From: Ardenticatenales bacterium
Lineage (GTDB): Bacteria; Chloroflexota; Anaerolineae; Promineifilales; Promineifilaceae
Length of the DNA stretch: 64,000 nt
Direction of reading: 5' to 3'
Assembly: GCA_020634515.1 (NCBI GenBank)
Contig: JACKBL010000001.1
Coordinates: forward strand, 744,001-808,000
Numbering within the stretch: the stretch's first letter is position 1; each line of letters opens with the position of its first letter. Positions 54,153 to 61,764 of this stretch are shown piece by piece. The notes under the pieces are model-generated. The model did no database searches. It was given only the letters and a program-made list of their open reading frames with translations, and was not told the origin of the DNA. The position numbers were made by a program, and so were the translations under genes.

Positions 54153-55373
54153 TCAGGCAGGGGGCATCTGCCATTCTTCGGCATCGTATGGGGGCAACTC
54201 GCAACGTAGGGGCTTGTCCTCCCGATTGCCCAGCAAATAATCCGCCTGCATCAACTGGTGAATCTCGCTGGTGCCTTCGTAAATCATGGCCCCGCGGCTG
54301 TTGCGTAAGTATCGCTCCACGTCGTACTCATCCGAATACCCATATGCCCCGTGAATCTGGATGGCTTCGTGGGCGGCCTGGAAGGATTGGTCGGTGGCAT
54401 ACCATTTTGCCAGGGATACTTCGCGGGTGTTGCGCTGGCCCTGGTTTTTCATCCAGCCCACGCGCAGGTAGAGCAGGCGGGCGCAGTCGTACCATTGCTG
54501 CATCCAGGCGAGTTTTTGCTGGACGAGCTGGTAGTGGGCGATGGGGCGGCCAAAGGTGTGGCGTTCCTGGGCGTATTTGAGGGAGGCTTCCAGGGAGGCG
54601 CGGATGAGGCCGGTGGCCCCGGCGGCGACGGTGTAGCGCCCGTTGTCCAGGCAGCTCATGGCGATTTTGAAGCCTTCACCTTCTTCGCCGATGCGGTGAA
54701 ATGCCGGCACGCGCACCTCATCACAATGCACCCAACCCGTCGAACCGGCCCGCACCCCCAACTTGCCATGAATATCGCCCGTCGTCACCCCGCGCATATC
54801 CCGCTGCACCAGAAACGCGCTCAACCCCTTGTGCGCCGGGCGTGCATCCGGGTCCGTCTTTGCCACCCAGAGAAAATGGTCCGCCTTCGTCGCCAGGCTA
54901 ATCCACATCTTCTCCCCGTTGAGGACATAATCATCCCCATCGCGGCGGGCCGTGGCGCGCATCCCGGCCACGTCGGACCCCGCGCCCGGCTCCGTCAGGC
55001 AAAAGGCGGCCACTTTCTCCCCCTTCGCCTGCGGCGTGAGGAACGCTTGCTTTTGCGCCTCCGTGCCCCATTGCAACAGCCCCATGCTGTTCAAACCCAT
55101 ATGCACGGACATGATCACGCGCAGCGGCGAGTCCACCCGCTCCAGTTCCTCACACACCAATCCCAGCGTGACATAATCATACCCCTGACCGCCGTAGCGC
55201 ACGGGGATGTTGATGCCCAAAATGCCCAACGCCGCCATGCGCGGCAGCACGTCCGGGTTCATCGACTGTTCCCGATCATACTGTTTGATGGTCGGATACA
55301 CTTCTTTTTCGGCGAAATGGCGCACCATCTCGGCGGCGGCCAACTGTTCAGCGGTGAGGGAGAAATCGAGCAT
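54153..55373 (-). CDS. acyl-CoA dehydrogenase
   Basis: This 406-residue flavoprotein oxidises an acyl-CoA to the 2,3-enoyl-CoA and reduces ETF. FAD and substrate signatures are CLTEPGAGSDVAGMRATA, VLNGEKMWISLATKADHFLW, FGRPIAHYQLVQQKLA and QIHGAYGYSDEYDVERYLRNSRG. The catalytic base is the Glu in IYEGTSEIHQ, near residue 370. The short- to medium-chain or glutaryl/isovaleryl subtype cannot be set from motifs alone. It is encoded just upstream of etfBA on the same strand, its direct electron acceptor. Confidence 0.94.
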   Translation of the reverse strand: MLDFSLTAEQLAAAEMVRHFAEKEVYPTIKQYDREQSMNPDVLPRMAALGILGINIPVRYGGQGYDYVTLGLVCEELERVDSPLRVIMSVHMGLNSMGLLQWGTEAQKQAFLTPQAKGEKVAAFCLTEPGAGSDVAGMRATARRDGDDYVLNGEKMWISLATKADHFLWVAKTDPDARPAHKGLSAFLVQRDMRGVTTGDIHGKLGVRAGSTGWVHCDEVRVPAFHRIGEEGEGFKIAMSCLDNGRYTVAAGATGLIRASLEASLKYAQERHTFGRPIAHYQLVQQKLAWMQQWYDCARLLYLRVGWMKNQGQRNTREVSLAKWYATDQSFQAAHEAIQIHGAYGYSDEYDVERYLRNSRGAMIYEGTSEIHQLMQADYLLGNREDKPLRCELPPYDAEEWQMPPA

Positions 55374-55595
55374 CGCGACGACTCTTGATAGGAGGTAGGG
55401 TATGCTTCTACGCGGCGGTGTCCAGGTGCATTTGCCACAGCCCGGATGCCAACTGCGCGGAGATTATAACGGTATCCAGAGAGGGGAGCAAGGAAAATGA
55501 CGCTGTGCGTTATAAACAGGATGTTCTTTATTGATTGGTGAATGGGTGAATTGTTGAATGGTTCATGTCTTTCTTGCGAACAGGTAGTTCACCGG

Positions 55596-58061
55596 TTAAA
55601 AAACCCGGTTTCTGGGCGTTGCACCTGATTTCAAGGGCGGAGAAACCGGGTTTGGGTCCACCGCAAAGATGAACGCGCCTCCCTGGCTGTAAAGCAGCGT
55701 GAGCCGCGGGTTGCGGCGGAGCGTGGCGGGGTTGAAAAAACCGCCCTTGACGCCGACGAAGATGTGCGTCACGCCTTGTTGCCGCAGCCAGTCTGCCGCC
55801 GCCGGCGTGGACCAGTCCGCCATTTGCGCGGCGGATTCGTTGAAGGCGCTGACTTGCCGCGCCAGGGTCGGATCATAAATGTAATCCACGGGAGGGGTGG
55901 TGGTTTGGCGTCCGGTGAGGGGGAGAATCCAGGCTCCGCCGTCGCTGGCGGCCCAGGTGCTGCCCAACCAGCGCCAACTGTTGACGGCGACTTTGGCCGT
56001 GGCGGGGATGTTGGCGTCCAGCCATTGCAGCGCGGCGGCGTCGGCGGGATTGGCGAGGAGGGTTTGTTCGTTGAGGATGGTGATTTGCTGATGGCCCCCG
56101 AAGAGGAGGAGGACGACGAGCAGGCCGCCGGCCAGCAGCCGCGCCGCGTTTTGCGCCGCCGGGCGCTGTCGCCGCAGCCAGCGGGCGGCGCGCCAGAGGA
56201 GCAGGCCAAAGAGCCAGGCGAGGGGGATGAAGAGGGTGATGTAGGCGCTGTTCAGGTTGACGAGCCAGGAGCTGGGAATGCCCGGCAGCCGCCCGGAGAT
56301 GAGGAGGAGGGTGGTGGTGACCCAGAGGCCGAGGGTGATGGGCAGCGCGGCCCAGGGGCGCCGGCGCCAGGCGGCGTAGAAGGTGTAGAGGAGGCCAATG
56401 CCGGCAAAAACGAGGAACCAACGCTCCCATCCGGCCTGGACGTAGCCAATGGGGAAGGCGTTGTAGCCGGCAATGGCGGAGGTGAGTTGCTTGCCCTGGT
56501 TGAACTGCCAAAGCTGTATCCAGCGGGGCAGGGTGAGGGTGAGGGCCAGGAGGGCGGCGGCAGCCAGGGAGCGGGTGCGCCGGGCGTGGCTGGCCAGCCA
56601 GGCGAGGGCGGCGAAGGGGAGGTAGAGGAGGAAAACGCGGATGTGAATGAGGAAAATGCCGGCACTTAACATCCCCACCGGCCACCAACCTCCGCGCCAA
56701 TGCCGGCCGCCACGCAGTATCTGCCACGTTAGCGCCAGCAGCGCGGGCAAGATCAGCAGTGCCGTCAACTGCGTAAAACGGCCCCAGGTGGCGTAGTAGG
56801 CGGGAAAGAAAAAGGGCACGGCCACCAGGAACGCCGCCGCCAGACTGCCGCCGCGGTGGCGCGTGACCAGCCATGTGGCCGCGTAGATGACCAGGGGGAT
56901 GATGCTGTTGAGCCATTGACCGAGGTAGAGGAGAAATGCCGGCAGCGTCCATCCGCCCATCAAATCAAGACTGGCGGCAATCGCATGAAACCCGTAATGG
57001 TAGGGGGCGCGGGCTACCGGCAGCAACGCGCCGTAGTTCGTGGGGAAGCGCCCGCCGGCGACCATCACCTCCGTGATCAGCGCGTGGCGGCTGGCATCCA
57101 CCCAGGGGGGGAAGGCCAGGTCGCGCACCGCCAGCAAGCGCAGCGACAGCGCGAGCAGAAGCAGCAAAATCAACGTTCCGTGCGCCGCCGCATCGCGCTT
57201 GTTTTGGACGCCTGATTTGCGTGCCACATGCCGGGCGCGGAGCAGGATCACGCCCCAACCGGCGAGCAAAACCAGCCACAGGGACCAGCCACGCCACCGC
57301 CCGCCCACCAGGCTAAGCCAGAACCAGAGGAGGGGCCAGGTGGCCGCGCCCAACGCCAGCGAGATGCCCCACCAGGCGGCGCGGTCCCAGCGGCGCGCGG
57401 GCGGGAACAGCGGCAGCAGTAAGCCCCCCGGCAGGCCGAGAAATGCCACGGTCAGCACCAACAGCCCCCCTTCTTGCCACAGGGTCTGCCCCAACCAGGC
57501 GAGCGCCTGCCCCCATCCTAACTGATAGCGTGTGACCAGGCGTAGCGCGGCGGCGTCTGGTCTGCTGCCGTCGGTCCATTGCAACTGGCCTCTCTCAATT
57601 ACGTTCAGGCTGTATGCCCAGGCGCTGACGGTATTGGTCTCGTCTCCTTGCAGCGTCAATGTGTAGGTGTGGTTGGCGGAATGGGGCTGGCGCGGCAGGC
57701 GCAGCACGAGGCTCTGGTTATGGCTCAGGTTGGCAGCGGACCAGGATTCCCGCGCCACAACTGTTTGTGTGTCGTCCCATAGCGATAGGGTGAAGGTTCC
57801 TGTTTCGTCGTCTCTATCCGGTTTTGCCAGGAGGATTTCGACTTCTCGCAGGCCATCTTGCCGGGGGACGAAGGTTTGTTGCAGGGTGTGGGTGGGGGAG
57901 AATGCCGGCATTGCCCTATCCAGGCGCGTCTGGTTCAAATCTACTGCCAGGATGGCCGGCGGCCACCTCAGCAGCACAGCTGCCGCCAGCGCCAGCAACC
58001 CGCCCAGCAGCCAGACCGTCCCGTGCTTCCATCCGTGCCGCCCCCGACCATTATCCTGCAT
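55596..58061 (-). CDS. large multi-pass membrane protein, GT39/PMT-like
   Basis: This 821-residue protein has a signal-anchor at about 15-32, then an external beta-type domain (~40-170, DLNQTRLDRAMPAFSPTHTLQQTFVP...) and about eleven helices. A large C-terminal soluble domain spans ~640-800. The region around DLAFPPWVDASRHALITEVMVAGGRFP carries the Asp typical of GT-C first loops. It may be a lipid-dependent glycosyltransferase. The last ~17 residues (from NPVSPPLKSG) are translated from the hairpin repeat at 55600-55653, so the original stop was probably lost to a repeat insertion. Confidence 0.75.
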   Translation of the reverse strand: MQDNGRGRHGWKHGTVWLLGGLLALAAAVLLRWPPAILAVDLNQTRLDRAMPAFSPTHTLQQTFVPRQDGLREVEILLAKPDRDDETGTFTLSLWDDTQTVVARESWSAANLSHNQSLVLRLPRQPHSANHTYTLTLQGDETNTVSAWAYSLNVIERGQLQWTDGSRPDAAALRLVTRYQLGWGQALAWLGQTLWQEGGLLVLTVAFLGLPGGLLLPLFPPARRWDRAAWWGISLALGAATWPLLWFWLSLVGGRWRGWSLWLVLLAGWGVILLRARHVARKSGVQNKRDAAAHGTLILLLLLALSLRLLAVRDLAFPPWVDASRHALITEVMVAGGRFPTNYGALLPVARAPYHYGFHAIAASLDLMGGWTLPAFLLYLGQWLNSIIPLVIYAATWLVTRHRGGSLAAAFLVAVPFFFPAYYATWGRFTQLTALLILPALLALTWQILRGGRHWRGGWWPVGMLSAGIFLIHIRVFLLYLPFAALAWLASHARRTRSLAAAALLALTLTLPRWIQLWQFNQGKQLTSAIAGYNAFPIGYVQAGWERWFLVFAGIGLLYTFYAAWRRRPWAALPITLGLWVTTTLLLISGRLPGIPSSWLVNLNSAYITLFIPLAWLFGLLLWRAARWLRRQRPAAQNAARLLAGGLLVVLLLFGGHQQITILNEQTLLANPADAAALQWLDANIPATAKVAVNSWRWLGSTWAASDGGAWILPLTGRQTTTPPVDYIYDPTLARQVSAFNESAAQMADWSTPAAADWLRQQGVTHIFVGVKGGFFNPATLRRNPRLTLLYSQGGAFIFAVDPNPVSPPLKSGATPRNRVF
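55600..55653. repeat. hairpin repeat overlapping a gene's 3' end
   Basis: AAACCCGGTTTCT (55600-55612) and AGAAACCGGGTTT (55641-55653) pair around a 28-base loop. It is related to the inverted repeat at 10769-10855. It supplies the C-terminal codons of the GT39-like gene. Confidence 0.7.
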
Positions 58062-58079
58062 CCATCACCATTCCTGGTC

Positions 58080-58113
58080 AAAAAAAAGCCGCCCGATTGC
58101 AAAATCGGGCGGC
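58080..58113 (-). terminator. intrinsic terminator of the tRNA gene
   Basis: On the minus strand GCCGCCCGAT and ATCGGGCGGC form a 10-bp stem with a 6-base loop, followed by eight T. It lies 11 bases after the tRNA CCA end. Confidence 0.88.
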
Positions 58114-58123
58114 CTCATCATTC

Positions 58124-58198
58124 TGGTGGCGCTGACTGGATTTGAACCAGTGACCTAGGGCTTATGAGTCCCCCGCTCTGCCACTGAGCTACAGCGCC
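58124..58198 (-). tRNA. tRNA with CAU anticodon (elongator Met, or Ile2)
   Basis: On the minus strand the 75 bases fold as a cloverleaf: acceptor GGCGCTG/CAGCGCC, D arm GCTC...GAGC, anticodon loop CTCATAA with CAT, T arm ACTGG-TTCAAAT-CCAGT, discriminator A and an encoded CCA. The anticodon stem has a weak A-G closing pair. First-base G1-C72 pairing excludes initiator tRNA. CAU can be read as elongator Met or, if lysidine-modified, as Ile; the sequence here does not decide it. Terminated by the hairpin at 58080-58113. Confidence 0.93.
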
Positions 58199-58368
58199 GC
58201 AGCAGACAAAATTATAACCAATTTCCCACAGCCGACAAGCGGACAAGCGGCAAAACCATAACCTTAGGGTTCGTACAAAATTAACTTTGGACTATCCGAC
58301 AAGCAAGAACCCTTCCAGCGCATCTGTTGTTTCCAATCTTAAATACGGATGCGCCCTCAATAAATACG

Positions 58369-58434
58369 AACGCTCTCTGGAGATTGGACCATTTTCACCA
58401 AAGAAAATTGGTCCAATCTGGCTTAGCAGTTACA
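58369..58434. repeat. palindromic element, copy D of the ATTGGACCAAT family
   Basis: CTCTCTGGAGATTGGACC and GGTCCAATCTGGCTTAGCAG bracket a short centre (ATTTTCACCAAAGAAAATT); the right end is AGTTAC. It is shorter than copies A, C and E but has the same inner arms and GTTAC end. Confidence 0.7.
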
Positions 58435-58467
58435 AACCTTAAAGGTCTTGGAGACCCTTAAGGTTTG
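58434..58467. repeat. AAACCTTAA...TTAAGGTTT hairpin
   Basis: AAACCTTAAAGGTCTT and GAGACCCTTAAGGTTT form a near-perfect stem. It begins inside the last base of the preceding element. It is a simple hairpin downstream of the acyl-CoA-binding gene, possibly its terminator. Confidence 0.55.
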
Positions 58468-58485
58468 GCGCGAAGTGGTGGCCTT

Positions 58486-58541
58486 TGCCAGATCCAGAAA
58501 ACCGCGCCTTTTCCGGATCGATATTTTTCTGGATTGGCCTT
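58486..58541. repeat. half of the 19131-19238 element, inverted
   Basis: GATCCAGAAAACCGCGCC and CTGGATTGGCC arms with TTTTCCGGATC in the centre match, in reverse complement, the left half of the inner element at 19131-19238. It touches the stop codon of the acyl-CoA-binding protein gene and would form a hairpin at its 3' end. Confidence 0.65.
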
Positions 58542-58800
58542 ATACGCCTTTCAATTTCGCCACCAGGTCAACATAAGACTGCATGGCCGCGTCGTTGCCC
58601 ATCCCTTTCAGTTTGGCCCAGGCATCGTACTTGGCGCGCCCGACGAGATCGGTAAAGCCCGGTCGTTTGCCGCTGGCGTCGCCCGCCGTGGCCTGCTTAT
58701 ACAGCGCATAAAGCTGGAGCAGCGTCTCATTGTCCGGGCGCGTGGGCAGCTTCTGCGCCGCCGCCGTCGCCGCTGTAAACTTCTCTTGTAAATCGCTCAT
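58540..58800 (-). CDS. acyl-CoA-binding protein
   Basis: This 86-residue ACBP-fold protein binds long-chain acyl-CoA. Signatures are EKFTAATAAAQKL, DNETLLQLYALYKQATAGDASGKRPGFTDLVGRAKYDAWAKLKGM and a YVDLVAKLK last helix. The Tyr and Lys residues in YALYKQAT and KYDAW-x-K contact CoA. It is a full-length four-helix bundle. It would buffer acyl-CoA for the dehydrogenase/ETF system a few kb away. ACBP is less common in bacteria than in eukaryotes. The ATG at 58800 has a GGAGAT site. Confidence 0.94.
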   Translation of the reverse strand: MSDLQEKFTAATAAAQKLPTRPDNETLLQLYALYKQATAGDASGKRPGFTDLVGRAKYDAWAKLKGMGNDAAMQSYVDLVAKLKGV

Positions 58801-58823
58801 GGTAATCTCCTTCAAAAATGTAG

Positions 58824-58866
58824 GGCGATTTTCCAAATCGCCCGCCCGATTTGGAAAATCGGGCTA
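58824..58866. repeat. CGATTT...AAATCG tandem hairpins
   Basis: GCGATTTTCCAAATCGC and CCCGATTTGGAAAATCGGG follow one another, each self-complementary and complementary to the other. It is related to 28997-29049 and lies upstream of the acyl-CoA-binding gene. Confidence 0.6.
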
Positions 58867-58945
58867 CGACGGCACACCATTTTCATTCATGGTGGTCGGC
58901 GGCAGCCGGTGAAGTCTCCTGCGATAATGAGGACTGTCAGTCCTG

Positions 58946-59110
58946 ATTGGCTTGAGGCTTTTTCGGTACGCAATGGGTATCTTCTCAATTAGGTGGGGCG
59001 AAGTTGGTTGAGCCTGTCGAAACCAACGGCCTTCGACAAGCTCAGGCCGCGGTTCCCCCGAAATATTGAGAAGTTACCGGAATGGGATCGTTTGAATGCT
59101 GAAAAAGCCT
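58946..59110. repeat. right half of the 19131-19238 element, split by another palindrome
   Basis: GATTGGCTTGAGGCTTTTTC (left) and GGAATGGGATCGTTTGAATG...AAAAAGCC (right) are the second hairpin of the inner element at 19178-19238. Between them sits 58981-59073, which runs from CTTCTCAAT to ATTGAGAAG. It contains GAGCCTGTCGAA and TTCGACAAGCTCAGGC, a widely seen palindromic repeat type. One element has therefore been inserted inside another. Confidence 0.7.
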
Positions 59111-59116
59111 GGGGCA

Positions 59117-60313
59117 TCATCCTGGCGGCACAAACGTGATGGGCACAGGCACAAACACCAGCACAAACAAGAGCAGCGAAAAAATGGCAATCGCCCGTCG
59201 TCGTGGGTCCAGTGGCGTCACGTCATCCAGTGGCTCGGCGTGTCGGTTGCCCAACAGCAGCAGCAACAGCACCCAGAAACCCCACTGCAAGACGTTTTGC
59301 GTGACCAGCGCCCCCAGCCCCAACAAGCTAATCAGCACCGGCCAATACAGCCGTTTGGCCCATTTGCCGGAAAGCACGTAGGCAATGTGGCCGCCATCCA
59401 ACTGCGCCACGGGCAGCAGGTTCAGCCCCGTCACCAGTAGCCCCACCCAACCGGCCCAGGCGACCTGGTTCAAGCTCACATCGACCGCGCCATCGGGCAG
59501 CATCCGCCCAAACAGCACGATTTTCAGGAAAGCGTACAGCAGCGAGTTGCCTTCCAGGACGTAACCGCCGCCGGCATCGATCGGGCCAACGGAGGACATT
59601 TTCAATCCGATGATCAGTAGCGGGAGGGCAAAAACCATGCCCGCCAACGGCCCCGCCGCGCCGATGTCCAGCAGCGCCCGCCGGTTCGTGACGGGCGCCT
59701 TCAGTTGAATGAATGCGCCCAGCGTGCCGATCAGCGAGAAGGGCATGGGGATGAAGTAGGGCAGCGTGACGGCCACGCCGTGGTGGCGGGCGGCGAAATA
59801 GTGCCCCAGTTCGTGCGCCCCCAGGATGAGCATGATGCTGAGGCTGAACGGCAGCCCTAGCCAGATTTCCCGCAGCAGGTTTTGCCCGGTAAAGGCCGGG
59901 TCGCTGGCCGCGCCTACGTAAAGGGTGGAGATGATGGTGACGATGAGCAGCAGCAGGTTGATCCGCGGATTCGAAGGGGGGGGATCAAAGACGATGGACA
60001 TGGCGATGAGGACGGGTTCGCCATCTTGTTGCCGCAGCAGTGGCGTAAAGCCCTGGGGTTGAAAGCGGCGGCGCACTTCGATGAAGCTTTCGCCCGCGTC
60101 GCGCATAAATTGGCCGCGAAAACGGACGTAGCCGGGGTGGGGTGAGCCGATGGTCATGTCTTCAATGACGTACAGATCCGCGATAGATTGTCGCAGCCCG
60201 GCGACCTGTTCCAGGGTAATGTTGTTTTGTATCGGACCGAACATGAGGGTGATGTCCTGTTGCGTGAATAGAGACTGGCGCAGCCTCAAAGGCCATTCCA
60301 GTCTGGTTCCCAA
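59117..60313 (-). CDS. membrane site-2 metalloprotease (M50 family)
   Basis: This is a 398-residue intramembrane-type zinc protease. The zinc motif HELGH is at residues 167-171 in a helix (IMLILGAHELGHYFAARHHGV), and the third ligand Asp306 is in NLLPVAQLDGGH. An N-terminal ~110-residue soluble domain (FGPIQNNITLEQVAGLRQSIADLYVIED...) precedes the helices, as in the plant EGY-like and cyanobacterial M50 group. It has about eight helices. It probably clips a membrane-bound regulator. The stop of the protease lies next to the repeat block and its start abuts the small membrane gene. Confidence 0.9.
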   Translation of the reverse strand: MGTRLEWPLRLRQSLFTQQDITLMFGPIQNNITLEQVAGLRQSIADLYVIEDMTIGSPHPGYVRFRGQFMRDAGESFIEVRRRFQPQGFTPLLRQQDGEPVLIAMSIVFDPPPSNPRINLLLLIVTIISTLYVGAASDPAFTGQNLLREIWLGLPFSLSIMLILGAHELGHYFAARHHGVAVTLPYFIPMPFSLIGTLGAFIQLKAPVTNRRALLDIGAAGPLAGMVFALPLLIIGLKMSSVGPIDAGGGYVLEGNSLLYAFLKIVLFGRMLPDGAVDVSLNQVAWAGWVGLLVTGLNLLPVAQLDGGHIAYVLSGKWAKRLYWPVLISLLGLGALVTQNVLQWGFWVLLLLLLGNRHAEPLDDVTPLDPRRRAIAIFSLLLFVLVFVPVPITFVPPG

Positions 60314-60529
60314 TCATGAAGACTCCTCGTTTTCGTCGTCGCCCCAGCTAACGATCCAGATACACGCGCCGGCCACGAGAAAGGTGATGACGATCAGCCA
60401 GAACCACTGACTGGCCTGTAGCCCAATTTCGCGGGCTTCAAAAATCAGGATGATCACCATCCCCAGGCCCAATGCGAACCAGGCGGTGAGGCTGGGGTGG
60501 CTGCTGATCCATTGCTTCAATTGCGTCAT
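60314..60529 (-). CDS. small two-helix membrane protein
   Basis: This 71-residue protein has helices at about 13-32 and 40-62 and an acidic tail (SWGDDENEESS). The ATG at 60529 is chosen over a longer upstream frame, which overlaps the coaE 3' end and is Arg-rich. It directly abuts the M50 protease start (0-base gap), suggesting a shared transcript. No family was recognised. Confidence 0.6.
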   Translation of the reverse strand: MTQLKQWISSHPSLTAWFALGLGMVIILIFEAREIGLQASQWFWLIVITFLVAGACIWIVSWGDDENEESS

Positions 60530-60561
60530 GGTGTCCTCATTGGTGCAAGCTGTCGGGTTGT

Positions 60562-61764
60562 TCAGGCAATGCGCACGTCGCGCAGCGTCTTCACCAGCAG
60601 GTGCGTATCTTGTGGCTGCGATTCCGCGGCGGCGGCGCGCCAGACTCGTGGCAGTTCGCTGCTTTGGCGCGGCTGAAAACCGGCGACGGAGAACAATTGC
60701 CGCACGGGATCGGGGGCGTCCTGGGGCAGGAAGGCCAGGATGGCTTCGCAAATGAGTTCTTGCGCGGTGCGTTCGATTTCGGCGAGGACGGCGGGGGCGG
60801 TGATGGTGACGGCGGAGAGGGGGTGGACGTAGATTTGCTCAATGCGGGCAATGCCGGCATCTGCGACCCAACCAATAATCGTCGTAATCTCTGCTTCTTC
60901 CTGACCGATCAGGTAACTTCGCTCGGACATGGACATGAGCAATTCCGCGCGGCGGGGTTTGACATGGCCACCGGTAGCCTTGTGGATGAGAAGGAGAACA
61001 GCAGGGACGTCGGAAGGACGAGCACGGCGTACCGTGACGTTGGTAGGCGTTTCCGTGGGGAAAATCGGTTTGGCCGTCGCCTCCGGCCTGGGTTGGGTTG
61101 CTTTCGCGCTGGGGGCGGGCGTGGGCGCGGGGCGGGGCTTGCCCAGGCTTTCCCAGGCCGCCTCAAACTGCAATCGTGTCTCCGCCATCGTGCCATCCGT
61201 ACGAATCACCACATCCGCGCGGGCTACCTTCTCCGCCTGCGGCGGCTGTGCATTCACCCGCAGCGCCGCCGTCTCCTCATCCATGCCGCGGCAAATCATC
61301 AGTCGTTCTAGCTGGCGCACCGGCGCGCACGCCGTCACCCAGACAACGTTGCAATCGTCCACCAGCGGACCTTCCAGCAGCTTGATCGCCTCAATGAAAA
61401 CGACCTGCGCCTGACTTTCGTTCACCCGCTGGATGATTTCCGTGCGCACGGCGGGGTGCAGCATCATCTCCAGGTCCCGTAGCGCAGTGGGATCCGAAAA
61501 AACGATGGCCGCCAGCGCCGGGCGGTCAATTCGCCCATCCGCCTTGCGCACCTCCGCCCCAAACGCTACGGCAATGGCCGCCTGCACACTGGGGTCGCCG
61601 TCCATAATCTCATGCACAATTTTGTCGGCATCCAGCGTTAAGGCGCCCTGCTCCGCCGCCATGCGCATCACGGATGATTTGCCCGTGGCGATGTTGCCGG
61701 TCAGCCCTACCACGATTTTGTCCGGCCAGCGGGGCGGACGTCCCTGATTCTTACTGCTCCTCAT
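60562..61764 (-). CDS. coaE: dephospho-CoA kinase fused to a GNAT-like domain
   Basis: CoaE phosphorylates dephospho-CoA, the last step of CoA synthesis. Residues ~15-210 are the kinase, with P-loop GLTGNIATGKSS (20-31), LDADKIVHE and the lid with CRGMDEETAALRVNAQPP. After a Pro/Ala-rich linker (~213-245), residues ~248-400 resemble an N-acetyltransferase (VTVRRARPSDVPAVLLLIHKATGG...IARIEQIYVHPL). The usual CoaE is ~200 residues, so the C-terminal part is an addition. It overlaps the ABC-F stop by 14 bases. The acetyl-CoA motif of the GNAT part is weak. Confidence 0.85.
   Translation of the reverse strand: MRSSKNQGRPPRWPDKIVVGLTGNIATGKSSVMRMAAEQGALTLDADKIVHEIMDGDPSVQAAIAVAFGAEVRKADGRIDRPALAAIVFSDPTALRDLEMMLHPAVRTEIIQRVNESQAQVVFIEAIKLLEGPLVDDCNVVWVTACAPVRQLERLMICRGMDEETAALRVNAQPPQAEKVARADVVIRTDGTMAETRLQFEAAWESLGKPRPAPTPAPSAKATQPRPEATAKPIFPTETPTNVTVRRARPSDVPAVLLLIHKATGGHVKPRRAELLMSMSERSYLIGQEEAEITTIIGWVADAGIARIEQIYVHPLSAVTITAPAVLAEIERTAQELICEAILAFLPQDAPDPVRQLFSVAGFQPRQSSELPRVWRAAAAESQPQDTHLLVKTLRDVRIA

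Noticed and set aside
58124..58198. Initiator tRNA-fMet
   Set aside because: The acceptor stem has a normal G1-C72 pair, whereas bacterial initiator tRNA has a mismatch at 1-72.
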